This document shows, one piece after another, positions 16,961 to 27,092 of a stretch of 47,281 nucleotides of DNA; the stretch's first letter is position 1, and each line of letters opens with the position of its first letter. The position numbers and the translations under genes were made by a program. The stretch covers positions 425,377 to 472,657 of the forward strand of contig NZ_LN611425.1 in NCBI RefSeq assembly GCF_000821245.2. Direction: 5' to 3'. The DNA is from Virgibacillus senegalensis (GTDB lineage Bacteria > Bacillota > Bacilli > Bacillales > Amphibacillaceae). The notes beneath the pieces are model-generated. The model did no database searches, was not told the DNA's origin, and saw only the letters and a list, made by a program, of their open reading frames with translations.

Positions 16961-19036
16961 ATGAAGCGAGTACTAATCATTGGTGGAGGAAAAGGCGGGA
17001 CAGCTTTGCTCAAGTTGCTGCTGGCAACCGATAGTATGAAGATTGTTGCAGTGGTGGATATTGATCCAAACGCCCCAGGCCTCAAGGCTGCCGAAAGCAA
17101 TCGAATAGCGACGGGTAGCCACTGGCAGGATTGGATGGGTGATGATATTGACATTGTCATAGAAGCCACTGGATCGGAAGAAGTGCTGGGAGAGGTAATC
17201 AAAGCGCGTTCCGGTAACACGGTCGTTATTCCCGGTTCCGTAGCATACATAACAGCCGAATTGTTGGAAGAGAAAGAAACATTACTGTCCAGACTGAAGA
17301 GCGAAGCTCATACCCAGGAATTGATCATGAACAATATCCATGAGGGCATGATCGTCATCGACGATTCAGGATCTGTAACATTTGTGAATAAACGGGCAGA
17401 GCAAATCGTTGGTGTTCCCCGGAAAGATTTTCTCCGGAAACCAATCCGTCAAGTGATCGACCAGACAAGGCTTCCACAAGTACTGCGCTCGAGAAAAAAA
17501 GAAGTGAACAAAAAACTGTCGCTTGAAAACGGAAAAAAAGTGATCACCACCAGAATCCCGATTATCGATTCGCAGGATCGATTAAAAGGGGCTTTTGCGG
17601 TTTTTCGGGATATCACGGAAGTGGTGGAGCTCGCTGAACAGGTGACCGGTTTAAAAGAAGTCAAAAAAATGCTTGAAGCGATTTTTCATTCTTCTGATGA
17701 GGCAATCAGTGTCGTCGACGAGGATGGATTAGGCATCATGGTAAATCCGGCCTACACAAGGATAACCGGACTTGAAGAAAAGGATATTATCGGAAAACCC
17801 GCTTCGACAGATATTACCGAGGGAGAAAGCATGCATATGAAGGTTCTCCAGACAAGGAGGCCGGTAAGAGGGGTAAGGATGAAGGTTGGCCCGGCTAAAA
17901 AGGAAGTATTGGTCAATGTCGCTCCGATCATTGTCGATGGCAAGCTGAAGGGTAGTGTCGGGGTTCTGCATGATGTCTCGGAAATCACGTCATTATCTAG
18001 TGAACTTCGCAGAGCGAGACAGATCATCAGGAATTTGGAAGCGAAATATTCATTTGACGATATTATCGGCTCTTCCAATGAGATGAAACTTTCACTCGAA
18101 CAGGCGCGTGTAGGCGCCAAAACACCTGCAACCGTATTGCTTCGAGGCGAGTCAGGAACAGGCAAAGAGTTGTTTGCGCATGCTATCCACAATGAAAGCG
18201 ATCGAAGAAATAATAAATTTATCAGGGTAAACTGCGCGGCAATGGAGGAAAAAACCTTGGAGGGCGAGCTGTTCGGTTACGAAGAAAGCGCTTCGCCTCA
18301 ATCAAAACAAGGGGCAAAAAAAGGTTATTTTGAAGAAGCGAATAATGGTAGTATCTTTTTGGATGAAATTGGAGAACTGAGCCTTCATCTCCAGGCGAAA
18401 CTACTCCGCGTCCTGCAGGAACAGGAGATTTTTCGTGTAGGAGGAAGTAAACCTGTCCGTGTGGATGTACGCATCATTACGGCAACCAATGTCAATTTAG
18501 AGAAGGCAATCATGAGTGGTGATTTTCGGGAAGACTTGTACTATCGATTGAACAGACTTCCGATATTTATTCCGGCTCTTCGTGAACGAATCCAGGATAT
18601 CGATGAACTCAGCAGCCATCTGATCCAAAAAATCAACCAGGATTATGGCAGGAATGTAAAGGGAATCAGCAAGGAAGCTGTAACGTATTTGAAAAGGTAT
18701 AACTGGCCTGGAAACATTCGTGAATTAGAAAATGTACTTGGTCGGGCGATGATCAAAATGCATATAGGGGAAGAAATCATCACACTGGATCATTTGCCTC
18801 AGCTTCCACCGGAACAAGCAGGTGATAAAGCGGACACCGACTTGATGAATTATCAAGGGCAGTCGCTCCAGGAAGCGGTAGAAACGTTTGAGAAGCAAGT
18901 TATCGCTGCTGCGTTTAAAGAGCAGCGGTTCAATAAAACGAAGACAGCGGAAGCATTAGGTATTTCTGTCCGAAATTTGTATTACAAGATGGAGAAATAC
19001 AACATTGAAAAAGATAGCATGCAAGATTTTTCATAG
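16961..19036 (+). CDS. bkdR: BkdR-like regulator of branched-chain keto-acid catabolism
   Basis: A 691-residue protein of the sigma-54 enhancer-binding family. In order: a Rossmann-like N-terminal sensor (VLIIGGGKGGTALL, about 1-95), two PAS domains (about 105-215 and 235-345), an AAA+ domain with Walker A GESGTGKE (about 396-403) and Walker B IFLDEIGEL, and a Fis-type helix-turn-helix (about 645-690). The GAFTGA loop that contacts sigma-54 is absent: residues 443-448 read SASPQS. ATG 16961 (AAGGTG upstream) is preferred over GTG 16931. ptb follows after 26 bp and no -24/-12 promoter is visible, so classic sigma-54 activation is doubtful here. Confidence 0.9.
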   Translation: MKRVLIIGGGKGGTALLKLLLATDSMKIVAVVDIDPNAPGLKAAESNRIATGSHWQDWMGDDIDIVIEATGSEEVLGEVIKARSGNTVVIPGSVAYITAELLEEKETLLSRLKSEAHTQELIMNNIHEGMIVIDDSGSVTFVNKRAEQIVGVPRKDFLRKPIRQVIDQTRLPQVLRSRKKEVNKKLSLENGKKVITTRIPIIDSQDRLKGAFAVFRDITEVVELAEQVTGLKEVKKMLEAIFHSSDEAISVVDEDGLGIMVNPAYTRITGLEEKDIIGKPASTDITEGESMHMKVLQTRRPVRGVRMKVGPAKKEVLVNVAPIIVDGKLKGSVGVLHDVSEITSLSSELRRARQIIRNLEAKYSFDDIIGSSNEMKLSLEQARVGAKTPATVLLRGESGTGKELFAHAIHNESDRRNNKFIRVNCAAMEEKTLEGELFGYEESASPQSKQGAKKGYFEEANNGSIFLDEIGELSLHLQAKLLRVLQEQEIFRVGGSKPVRVDVRIITATNVNLEKAIMSGDFREDLYYRLNRLPIFIPALRERIQDIDELSSHLIQKINQDYGRNVKGISKEAVTYLKRYNWPGNIRELENVLGRAMIKMHIGEEIITLDHLPQLPPEQAGDKADTDLMNYQGQSLQEAVETFEKQVIAAAFKEQRFNKTKTAEALGISVRNLYYKMEKYNIEKDSMQDFS

Positions 19037-19062
19037 GACGGTGCTAAGTTGGAGGATGCGGG

Positions 19063-19965
19063 ATGAATCAATTAAACGAACTCTTACAAGTTAACCATCA
19101 ACACAATAAGAAAAAAATCGCTGTCGTACAGGCGGCTGACAAAGAGGTACTCACAGCAGTAATCGAAGCGAAGGAACGACAGCTTGGCCAATTTATTCTG
19201 TATGGTAACAGCGGATTGATCCGTAAGTATTTGGAAGAGGCTGGAGAAAACTTCGAACAAGAGGGTTTGGTAATTATTGATGCAGAAACACCTGCATCAG
19301 CAGCAAAGCTTGCGGTAAGGGACGTTAGCAGCGGTAATGCAGATGTTGTGATGAAAGGCAACATTGCAACCAGCACACTGTTAAAAGCTGTGCTCGAAAA
19401 ACAGGAAGGGCTCCGGACAGAGAACGTTTTATCTCATGTGGCTTTGTTCGAGGTTCCTGGGAGAGATAAAACAATCATCCTGACCGATGCTGCGATGAAC
19501 ATTGCCCCGGATTTGGAAACCAAGGCCAGTATCGTGCATAATGCCGTTCAAGTTGCTAAAAGCATCGGCATCCTTGTTCCAAAGGTGGCTGCTTTGGCAG
19601 CAGTAGAAAAGGTGAATCCCGCCATGCAGGCAACCATCGATGCAGCAAGACTTTCCGACATGCAGAAGCAAGGAAAAATCACAGACTGTATAGTGGACGG
19701 ACCGCTGGCTTTCGATGTGGCTGTTTCGCCTGAAGCTGCAGCCCAAAAAAACATCAAAACAGAAACTGCGGGAAATGCAGATGTTTTGCTAGTACCCAAC
19801 ATCGAAACTGGTAACGCTTTATATAAATCGTTTGTTTATTTTGCCGGGGCCAAGGTGGCTTCAGTCATTGCTGGAGCAAGAGCGCCGATAGTACTGACGT
19901 CGCGTTCCGATACGGCTGAAAATAAATTGTATTCATTGGCATTGGCTTTACGGACGTTATTATAA
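19063..19965 (+). CDS. ptb: Phosphate butyryltransferase
   Basis: A 300-residue enzyme of the phosphate acetyl/butyryltransferase family that converts butyryl-CoA and branched acyl-CoAs with phosphate to acyl phosphates. Family segments include VMKGNIATSTLLKAVLEK, ILTDAAMNIAPDL, ALAAVEKVNPAMQATIDAA and DGPLAFDVAVSPEAA. With butyrate kinase it allows ATP formation from the acyl-CoA products of the Bkd complex. It is the first structural gene of the operon, 26 bp after bkdR with GGAGG before the ATG. Confidence 0.96.
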   Translation: MNQLNELLQVNHQHNKKKIAVVQAADKEVLTAVIEAKERQLGQFILYGNSGLIRKYLEEAGENFEQEGLVIIDAETPASAAKLAVRDVSSGNADVVMKGNIATSTLLKAVLEKQEGLRTENVLSHVALFEVPGRDKTIILTDAAMNIAPDLETKASIVHNAVQVAKSIGILVPKVAALAAVEKVNPAMQATIDAARLSDMQKQGKITDCIVDGPLAFDVAVSPEAAAQKNIKTETAGNADVLLVPNIETGNALYKSFVYFAGAKVASVIAGARAPIVLTSRSDTAENKLYSLALALRTLL

Positions 19966-19977
19966 GGAGGAAGAACA

Positions 19978-21072
19978 ATGGAAATATTCAAGTACATGGA
20001 AAGTTACGATTACGAGCAATTATTATTTTGTCAGGATGAACAATCGGGGTTAAAAGCTATTGTTGCCATCCATGATACGACCTTGGGACCTGCACTAGGC
20101 GGAACCCGGATGTGGACGTATGATTCGGAGGAAGCGGCCATCACGGATGCATTGCGATTAGCGAAAGGGATGACTTACAAAAATGCTGCAGCTGGATTAA
20201 ACCTGGGCGGTGGAAAAACGGTCATTATCGGTGATCCAAAAAAGGATAAAAACGAAGCGATGTTCCGTGCCTTTGGGCGTTTCATTCAAGGGTTGAACGG
20301 CAGGTATATCACAGCTGAGGATGTAGGCACAACCGTAACAGATATGGACTTGATTCATGAAGAAACGGATTTTGTAACCGGTATTTCTCCTGAATTCGGT
20401 TCCTCCGGCAATCCGTCTCCGGTTACGGCTTATGGTGTATATAAAGGGATAAAGGCAGCTGCCAAGCAAGCGTTCGGTTCTGATTCCCTTGAAGGAAAAA
20501 CGATTGCGGTTCAAGGAGTCGGAAACGTTGCCTTCAATCTGTGCGGCCATTTACACGAAGAAGGGGCTCAATTAATTGTAACGGACATTAACAAAGAATC
20601 AGTGAACCGGGCAGTGGAAGCATTTGGGGCAAAAGCGGTCGATCCCGAAGATATTTATCAGGTGGATTGTGACATTTATGCACCATGTGCATTAGGTGCT
20701 ACCATAAATGATGATACCATTCCACAGCTAAAAGCAAAAGTTGTAGCCGGAGCAGCCAATAATCAGTTGAAGGATACAAAACACGGCGATATTCTTCATG
20801 AGAGAGGGATCGTTTATGCACCGGATTATGTGATTAATGCAGGTGGAGTAATCAACGTTGCGGATGAATTGATTGGCTATAACAAAGAAAGAGCCATGAA
20901 GCGTGTGGAAACCATTTATGGTAACCTGGACCGCGTATTTGAAATTTCAAGACGCGACGGCATTCCTACCTACGTTGCAGCTGACCGTATGGCAGAAGAA
21001 AGAATCGAGTCACTTAAACAATCCAGAAGCCAGTTTTTGGCTAATGGGCACCATATTTTAAGCAGAAGATAA
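19978..21072 (+). CDS. bcd: Leucine dehydrogenase
   Basis: A 364-residue NAD-dependent branched-chain amino acid dehydrogenase that deaminates Leu, Val and Ile to the keto acids used by the Bkd complex. The catalytic and substrate region is [19 protein letters not shown] (second Lys catalytic), and the NAD-binding Rossmann motif is [20 protein letters not shown]. The length and pattern match the octameric Bacillus enzymes. GGAGG precedes the ATG. Confidence 0.97.
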   Translation: MEIFKYMESYDYEQLLFCQDEQSGLKAIVAIHDTTLGPALGGTRMWTYDSEEAAITDALRLAKGMTYKNAAAGLNLGGGKTVIIGDPKKDKNEAMFRAFGRFIQGLNGRYITAEDVGTTVTDMDLIHEETDFVTGISPEFGSSGNPSPVTAYGVYKGIKAAAKQAFGSDSLEGKTIAVQGVGNVAFNLCGHLHEEGAQLIVTDINKESVNRAVEAFGAKAVDPEDIYQVDCDIYAPCALGATINDDTIPQLKAKVVAGAANNQLKDTKHGDILHERGIVYAPDYVINAGGVINVADELIGYNKERAMKRVETIYGNLDRVFEISRRDGIPTYVAADRMAEERIESLKQSRSQFLANGHHILSRR

Positions 21073-21105
21073 TCGGCATAAGATGAATGACGGGGGTACG
21101 TAACG

Positions 21106-22206
21106 GTGTTGCAAGTTCATAGAGTATTAGTAATCAATCCAGGTTCGACTTCAACAAAAATCGGTATTTTCGATAATGACCAATACGTGTTTGAAAAAAC
21201 GATCAGGCATTCCGCTGAAGAACTTAACCAGTATCACCGGGTAATCGATCAATATGCTTTCCGTAAGTCGGTGATTCTGGAGCAGCTTCATCAACAAGGG
21301 ATCAATATTTCCAAGCTTGACGCCGTTTGCGGTCGGGGTGGACTGCTCCGCCCCATAGAAGGCGGAACTTATCTGGTCAATGAGATGATGTTGCAGGACT
21401 TACGCATGGGATATAATGGGGAGCACGCTTCCAATCTTGGTGGAATTTTGGCATATGAAATAGCTTCGGGGTTAAACATCCCTGCGTTTATTGTCGACCC
21501 TGTTGTGGTTGACGAATTGGCCGAAATCGCCAGATACTCAGGAGTTCCGGACATTCCAAGAAAAAGTATATTCCATGCCTTAAACCAAAAGGCTGTGGCT
21601 AGGCGTGCAGCAGTTGAATTAGAAAAGCCGTATCAGCATTTGCGATTGATTGTAGCCCACATGGGCGGAGGCATTACTGTCGGGGCCCATGATCAGGGTC
21701 GGGTAGTAGATGTCAATAATGGCTTGCACGGAGATGGACCGTTTTCGCCAGAGAGAGCTGGTACAGTACCTGCCGGCGATTTGATATCCATGTGTTTTTC
21801 CGGTCAGTATTTTCGTGACGAAATGATGGGAAAAATAGTAGGAAAAGGTGGATTGGTGGGTTATTTACAAACCAATGATGCTCAGGAAGTAGAAAGAAGA
21901 ATGGAAGCTGGCGATGAGCAGGCAAAGATCGTTTATCAAGCAATGGCTTACCAGGTGGCAAAAGAAATCGGATCAATGGCTGCCGTGTTAAACGGAAAAG
22001 TTGATGGCATCGTTCTTACCGGAGGACTAGCATATGGTGCGGCGTTTGTTGAATTGATTGCAGAACGGGTCAACTGGATCGCTGATGTACTGGTTTACCC
22101 GGGCGAAAATGAATTGCAGGCACTTGCGGAAGGGACAATCCGTGTGCTTTCCGGTGAAGAGGAACCGAAGGAATACCCTAACCCTGCAGAATCAGTGAAG
22201 GAGTGA
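21106..22206 (+). CDS. buk: Butyrate kinase
   Basis: A 366-residue ASKHA-superfamily kinase that makes ATP and a branched-chain or butyric acid from the acyl phosphate formed by Ptb. Motifs: [15 protein letters not shown] (phosphate 1), [20 protein letters not shown] (phosphate 2), [11 protein letters not shown] (adenosine). The start is GTG 21106 after GGGGG; TTG 21109 is an alternative. lpdV begins 4 bp after the stop. Confidence 0.96.
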   Translation: MLQVHRVLVINPGSTSTKIGIFDNDQYVFEKTIRHSAEELNQYHRVIDQYAFRKSVILEQLHQQGINISKLDAVCGRGGLLRPIEGGTYLVNEMMLQDLRMGYNGEHASNLGGILAYEIASGLNIPAFIVDPVVVDELAEIARYSGVPDIPRKSIFHALNQKAVARRAAVELEKPYQHLRLIVAHMGGGITVGAHDQGRVVDVNNGLHGDGPFSPERAGTVPAGDLISMCFSGQYFRDEMMGKIVGKGGLVGYLQTNDAQEVERRMEAGDEQAKIVYQAMAYQVAKEIGSMAAVLNGKVDGIVLTGGLAYGAAFVELIAERVNWIADVLVYPGENELQALAEGTIRVLSGEEEPKEYPNPAESVKE

Positions 22207-22210
22207 GTCG

Positions 22211-23635
22211 ATGGCAAAAGATTATGATTTAGTGATTGTAGGTGGTGGAACAGGCGGATACGTGGCTGCAATCCGGGCTTCGCAGCTCGGTTTGAAAACA
22301 GCAGTTATAGAGAAAGGGAAACTGGGAGGAACATGTCTTCACCAAGGTTGTATCCCTTCCAAAGCTTTGCTTCGAAGTGCTGAAGTTTTCCGTCAGACAA
22401 GAGAAGCGGAAAAGTATGGCATTAGCGTATCGGAACCAGCAATTGATTTTTTAAAAGTACAGGAACGAAAACGAAACATCATTGATACGTTACATAAAGG
22501 TGTACAGGGACTGATGAAAAAAGGAAAAATAGATGTCTATCACGGAACTGGGAGAATTCTTGGACCGTCCATTTTTTCTCCAACAGCTGGAACAATATCG
22601 GTTGAACTGGAGGATGGCGGAGAAAACGAAATGTTGGTGCCGAAAAATGTCATCATTGCAACTGGTTCCAAACCAAAGTCATTACCGGGATTGGCATTGG
22701 ACGGAGAACTGGTGATGTCTTCTGACCACGCCTTGCAAATGGAAGAATTACCAGAATCGATTGTCATTGTCGGCGGGGGAGTGATTGGCATCGAGTGGGC
22801 ATCGATGCTGGCTGATTTTGGCGTCAGGGTAGACGTAATCGAGTACTTGGACAGAATTTTACCTACAGAGGATAAAGATGTGGCAAGAGAAATGGCTAGG
22901 CAGCTAAAACAAAAAAAGATCAATATCCATACCGGTGCAAAAGTTTTACCGGACTCCCTTCAGAAAGGGTCAGGTATCGAAATTTCAGCAGAAATAAACG
23001 GAAAGCAGGAGACTTTTTCGGCAGATAAAATGCTTGTTTCAGTTGGCAGGGAAGCAAATGTAACAAACATTGGCCTTGAAAATACGGATATAGTCGTGGA
23101 TGAACGTGGAGTAATCAAGGTTAATGATGCTTATCAAACAAAAGAATCCCATATTTACGCCATTGGCGATGTTATCGGGGGAATGCAGCTTGCCCATGTC
23201 GCTTCCCATGAAGGGATCAAAGCTGTCGAACATATAGCAGATCATGCACCTGATCCGATTCGGTATGAGCAGGTCCCTTCCTGTATTTATTCCAACCCGG
23301 AGGCTGCCAGTGTCGGCTGGACAGAAGATGAGGCGAAGGAAAAAGGTTTTCAAGTTAAAACCGGCAAGATTCCATTTACCGCTATCGGAAAAGCACTGGT
23401 TCACGGTGAGTCAGCTGGTTTTGTCAAAGTGATTGCAGATCAAGCAACCGATGATATTCTCGGAATCCATATGATCGGGCCACATGTCACCGATATGATT
23501 TCAGAGGCAGGTTTGGCGAAGGTCCTGGATGCCACACCATGGGAAATCGGGGAGACCATCCATCCACACCCGACCTTATCAGAAGCAATTGGTGAGGCTG
23601 CGTTAGCCGTGGACGGTAATCAAATACATGGATAA
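22211..23635 (+). CDS. lpdV: Dihydrolipoyl dehydrogenase, E3 of the Bkd complex
   Basis: A 474-residue flavoprotein that reoxidises the lipoamide of E2 with NAD+. FAD motif GGGTGGYVAAI, redox-active disulfide Cys42/Cys47 (GGTCLHQGCIPSK), NAD motif VGGGVIGIEWASMLADFG, FAD-pyrophosphate segment YAIGDV, and the C-terminal catalytic His in HPHPTLSE. It is translationally close to buk (4 bp) and sits inside the bkd operon, so it is the dedicated E3. Confidence 0.97.
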   Translation: MAKDYDLVIVGGGTGGYVAAIRASQLGLKTAVIEKGKLGGTCLHQGCIPSKALLRSAEVFRQTREAEKYGISVSEPAIDFLKVQERKRNIIDTLHKGVQGLMKKGKIDVYHGTGRILGPSIFSPTAGTISVELEDGGENEMLVPKNVIIATGSKPKSLPGLALDGELVMSSDHALQMEELPESIVIVGGGVIGIEWASMLADFGVRVDVIEYLDRILPTEDKDVAREMARQLKQKKINIHTGAKVLPDSLQKGSGIEISAEINGKQETFSADKMLVSVGREANVTNIGLENTDIVVDERGVIKVNDAYQTKESHIYAIGDVIGGMQLAHVASHEGIKAVEHIADHAPDPIRYEQVPSCIYSNPEAASVGWTEDEAKEKGFQVKTGKIPFTAIGKALVHGESAGFVKVIADQATDDILGIHMIGPHVTDMISEAGLAKVLDATPWEIGETIHPHPTLSEAIGEAALAVDGNQIHG

Positions 23636-23653
23636 TAGCAAGGAGGGAAAAAA

Positions 23654-24646
23654 ATGACGGAAAATAGACATGATAAACTCGGATTGACTGATGAACAAGT
23701 TCTGGAGATGTTTCGTACGATGCTGTTGGCAAGACGTATTGACGAGCGAATGTGGTTACTGAACCGTGCCGGAAAGATTCCGTTTGTCATCTCCTGTCAG
23801 GGACAGGAAGCAGCACAGGTTGGGGCGGCCTTCGCGCTTGATCGTAAAAAAGACTATGTCCTTCCTTATTACCGGGATTTGGGGGTCGTACTTGCTTTTG
23901 GAATGACTGCTAAAGATTTGATGTTATCTGGTTTTGCAAAGGCAGAAGACCCGAACTCCGGGGGGAGACAAATGCCAGGTCACTTTGGACAAAAGAAAAA
24001 TCGTATTGTTACAGGCTCATCCCCGGTAACTACCCAAGTGCCACATGCAGTAGGCATAGCCCTGGCTGGCAAAATGGAGAAAAAAGACTTTGTCAGTTTT
24101 GTCACTTTCGGGGAAGGTTCCTCCAACCAGGGAGATTTTCATGAAGGGGCTAACTTTGCCGGCGTGCACAAATTACCGGTTATCTTCATGGTAGAAAACA
24201 ATAAATATGCGATTTCCGTACCAGTAAGCAAGCAGCTTGCTTGTGAAAATGTTTCGGACCGTGCTCAAGGCTATGGCATGCCTGGCTTCACAGTAGACGG
24301 CAATGACCCGCTGGCGGTTTATGCAGCTGTCAAACAGGCAGCCGAAAGAGGGAGGCGCGGAGAAGGACCAAGTCTGATCGAAGCAGTATCATACCGGCTG
24401 ACTGCTCATTCAAGCGATGACGATGACCGTACATATCGGTTGAAGGAAGAAGTAGAAGCCGCGCGGCAGGAAGATTCCATCCACACATTTTCGGCCTATC
24501 TTCGTGAATTAGGGATTTTAACGGAACAAAAAGAGCAGGAAATGCAAGATGAAATCATGGAGCTTGTCAATGAAGCGACTGATTATGCGGAGAATGCTGC
24601 CTACGCAGATCCGGATACAATTTTCAAGCATGTTTATGCAGAGTGA
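23654..24646 (+). CDS. bkdAA: 2-oxoisovalerate dehydrogenase E1 alpha
   Basis: A 330-residue thiamine-diphosphate subunit that decarboxylates branched-chain 2-keto acids. It carries the TPP signature FGEGSSNQGDFHEGANFAGV ... VENNKYAIS, and the phosphorylation-loop-like segment YRLTAHSSDDDDRTYR conserved in E1 alpha. AAGGAGGG precedes the ATG. The products feed anteiso and iso fatty acid synthesis or energy production. Confidence 0.97.
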   Translation: MTENRHDKLGLTDEQVLEMFRTMLLARRIDERMWLLNRAGKIPFVISCQGQEAAQVGAAFALDRKKDYVLPYYRDLGVVLAFGMTAKDLMLSGFAKAEDPNSGGRQMPGHFGQKKNRIVTGSSPVTTQVPHAVGIALAGKMEKKDFVSFVTFGEGSSNQGDFHEGANFAGVHKLPVIFMVENNKYAISVPVSKQLACENVSDRAQGYGMPGFTVDGNDPLAVYAAVKQAAERGRRGEGPSLIEAVSYRLTAHSSDDDDRTYRLKEEVEAARQEDSIHTFSAYLRELGILTEQKEQEMQDEIMELVNEATDYAENAAYADPDTIFKHVYAE

Positions 24647-24657
24647 GGAGGGTTTTT

Positions 24658-25641
24658 ATGCCAGTAAAGTCTTATATTCAAGCGGTGACACAAGCCTTGT
24701 CAGAGGAAATGGAACACGATGAGAAAGTTTTTGTTCTCGGTGAGGATGTCGGTAAAAGAGGCGGTGTATTCCGTGCTACCGATGGTCTCTACGAGAAATA
24801 CGGGGAAGCCAGAGTGCTTGATACTCCTTTAGCAGAATCTGCCATCGCCGGTGTCGGAATCGGTGCAGCAATGTATGGCATGCGACCGGTAGCCGAAATG
24901 CAATTTGCCGATTTTATTATGCCAGCTGTAAATCAGATTATTTCAGAGGCAGCTAAAATCAGGTACAGATCGAATAACGATTGGAACTGCCCGATTACGA
25001 TTCGGGCACCTTATGGCGGCGGGGTCCACGGAGCGCTATATCATTCTCAATCCGTTGAAGCGGTTTTTGCCAATCAGCCCGGATTGAAAATTGTCATGCC
25101 TTCCACTCCGTATGATGTGAAAGGCCTACTAAAAGCAGCAATCCGTGACGATGATCCTGTCTTGTTTTTTGAACACAAACGAGCTTACCGTCTCATTAAA
25201 GGAGAGGTGCCGGAAGAGGATTATACGCTTCCGCTGGGAAAAGCCGACGTCAAAAGAGAAGGTTCCGACATTACAGTGATAACTTATGGTTTATGCGTCC
25301 ATTTTGCTTTGCAGGCCGCTGAAAAATTGGAGCAAGAAGGCATTGATGCTCATATTCTTGATCTCCGGACAGTTTATCCGCTAGATCGCGAAGCAATTGT
25401 AGAAGCAGCCTCCAAAACCGGCAAAGTGTTATTGCTCACAGAAGACAATAAAGAAGGAAGTATTATCGGTGAAGTTGCTGCTATCATTGCAGAAGAATGC
25501 TTATTTGACTTGGATGCACCAATCCAGAGGCTGGCAGGGCCGGATGTTCCAGCCATGCCTTACGCACCTACAATGGAGAAGCATTTTATGGTAAATCCAG
25601 ACAAAGTTGAAAAAGCGATGCGTGAACTGGCAGAATTTTAA
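24658..25641 (+). CDS. bkdAB: 2-oxoisovalerate dehydrogenase E1 beta
   Basis: A 327-residue transketolase-type beta subunit that completes the E1 active site (VFVLGEDVGKRGGVFRATDGL, RAPYGGGVHGALYHSQS, VPAMPYAPTMEKHF). ATG 24658 is chosen because GAGGAGGG (24645-24652) sits at the right distance and the family N-terminus is MPVKSYI. An in-frame GTG at 24643 overlaps the upstream stop and that ribosome binding site. Confidence 0.96.
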   Translation: MPVKSYIQAVTQALSEEMEHDEKVFVLGEDVGKRGGVFRATDGLYEKYGEARVLDTPLAESAIAGVGIGAAMYGMRPVAEMQFADFIMPAVNQIISEAAKIRYRSNNDWNCPITIRAPYGGGVHGALYHSQSVEAVFANQPGLKIVMPSTPYDVKGLLKAAIRDDDPVLFFEHKRAYRLIKGEVPEEDYTLPLGKADVKREGSDITVITYGLCVHFALQAAEKLEQEGIDAHILDLRTVYPLDREAIVEAASKTGKVLLLTEDNKEGSIIGEVAAIIAEECLFDLDAPIQRLAGPDVPAMPYAPTMEKHFMVNPDKVEKAMRELAEF

Positions 25642-25658
25642 GAAGTGGAGGGAACGCT

Positions 25659-26933
25659 GTGTCCATAGAAAAAATCAACATGCCCCAGCTTGGGGAAAGT
25701 GTGACAGAAGGTACCATTAGCCAATGGCTAGTAAAACCTGGAGACCATGTCAACAAATACGATCCGATTGCAGAAGTGATGACGGATAAGGTGAATGCAG
25801 AAGTGCCATCATCCTTTACGGGTACGTTGACAGAAATAGCTGCGGAAGAAGGAGAAACTGTAGCTGTTGGGGATTTGATGTGTTACATCGAAGTAGCAGG
25901 TGGCGACAGCGTTGCACCTGCGTCTGATGAAACCGGGAAGGATGTAGACCGGCAGGAAGCTCCGTCTGGTGGCAAGTCGGAAGAAACGGCGATGAAAAAA
26001 AGATACTCCCCAGCAGTCATGAGGCTTGCACAGGAAAACGATATCCAGCTTGACCAAGTTGAAGGAAGCGGCAAGGGTGGGAGAATCACCCGGAAGGATA
26101 TAGAAAAAGTAATCGCTGCAGGCGGAACTACCGATCAAAGGGATGATCAAGCAATGCCACAGCCATCCCGAACAGAAAAAGCGAAACCGCAGCAACCTAG
26201 CACAGAAACCAGGCAAGAAGTACAAACATGTAGGGGAGCAAAAGAAATTCCGGTAACCGGTGTTCGTAAAGCAATTGCTAATAATATGGTAAAGGCTAAA
26301 ACAGAGATTCCCCATGCATGGATGATGGTGGAAGTAGACGTGACCAATCTTGTGAAATACCGGAATTCGGTTAAGAAACAATTTAAACAGGAGGAAGGGT
26401 TCGGCCTGACGTTTTTTGCTTTTTTCGTAAAAGCTGTTGCTAAAGCGTTGAAAGAGTTCCCTCAATTGAACAGTTCGTGGGCAGGAGATAAAATCATCCA
26501 GCACAAAGATGTCAATATCTCGATCGCCGTTGCCAAGGAACAAGAACTTTTTGTACCTGTTATAAAAGCAGCGGATGAAAAAAGCATTAAGGGAATTGCG
26601 AAGGACATCCATGGACTTGCTTCGAAAGCGAGAAACGGAAAACTCACAGCTCAGGATATGGAAGGTGGTACTTTCACGGTGAATAATACGGGCTCATTCG
26701 GTTCTGTGCAGTCGATGGGAGTCATCAATTATCCTCAAGCTGCCATCCTGCAAGTTGAATCGATTGTCAAGCGTCCTGTTATCATTGAGGATATGTTCGC
26801 TGCGAGAGATATGGTGAATCTTTGTCTGTCACTCGATCACCGAGTGCTGGATGGATTGATTTGCGGTCAGTTCCTTGCCCGTTTAAAAGAAATCCTTGAG
26901 AATACAAACAGTGAGAACACTCCAATATACTGA
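25659..26933 (+). CDS. bkdB: Branched-chain keto-acid dehydrogenase E2 (lipoyl transacylase)
   Basis: A 424-residue core of the complex. The lipoyl domain (1-80) carries the modified Lys44 in EVMTDKVNAEVPS. A hinge leads to the E3/E1-binding domain (about 118-155; SPAVMRLAQENDIQLDQVEGSG), then a Gln/Pro-rich linker and the catalytic acyltransferase domain (about 195-424) with LSLDHRVLDG. The start is GTG 25659 with GTGGAGGG upstream. It is the last gene of the operon and is followed by a strong terminator. Confidence 0.97.
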   Translation: MSIEKINMPQLGESVTEGTISQWLVKPGDHVNKYDPIAEVMTDKVNAEVPSSFTGTLTEIAAEEGETVAVGDLMCYIEVAGGDSVAPASDETGKDVDRQEAPSGGKSEETAMKKRYSPAVMRLAQENDIQLDQVEGSGKGGRITRKDIEKVIAAGGTTDQRDDQAMPQPSRTEKAKPQQPSTETRQEVQTCRGAKEIPVTGVRKAIANNMVKAKTEIPHAWMMVEVDVTNLVKYRNSVKKQFKQEEGFGLTFFAFFVKAVAKALKEFPQLNSSWAGDKIIQHKDVNISIAVAKEQELFVPVIKAADEKSIKGIAKDIHGLASKARNGKLTAQDMEGGTFTVNNTGSFGSVQSMGVINYPQAAILQVESIVKRPVIIEDMFAARDMVNLCLSLDHRVLDGLICGQFLARLKEILENTNSENTPIY

Positions 26934-26957
26934 TTTTAAGGAAGATTGTCACGAAAT

Positions 26958-27000
26958 AAAAACAGGGTGGGTAATGAAAACGGATTGCACCCTGTTTTTT
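26958..27000 (+). terminator. Terminator of the bkd operon
   Basis: AAAAACAGGGTG (26958-26969) pairs perfectly with CACCCTGTTTTT (26988-26999) across an 18-nt loop, followed by a T tract. Confidence 0.92.
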
Positions 27001-27092
27001 CATGCTCTTTTCTTTAAATTTGCTCTGCGTGTGAGACGGTATCACAACAAAGGAAATAGCTTCCTTTCTATGGTAAACTTGGTATATTACTT

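Noticed and set aside
18900-19062. Sigma-54 -24/-12 promoter before ptb
   Set aside because: No GG-N10-GC pair in the right context was found in the end of bkdR or the 26-bp gap.
25809-26612. 267-codon minus-strand reading frame
   Set aside because: Antisense inside bkdB, Phe/Cys-rich composition typical of a reversed coding strand; no motif.
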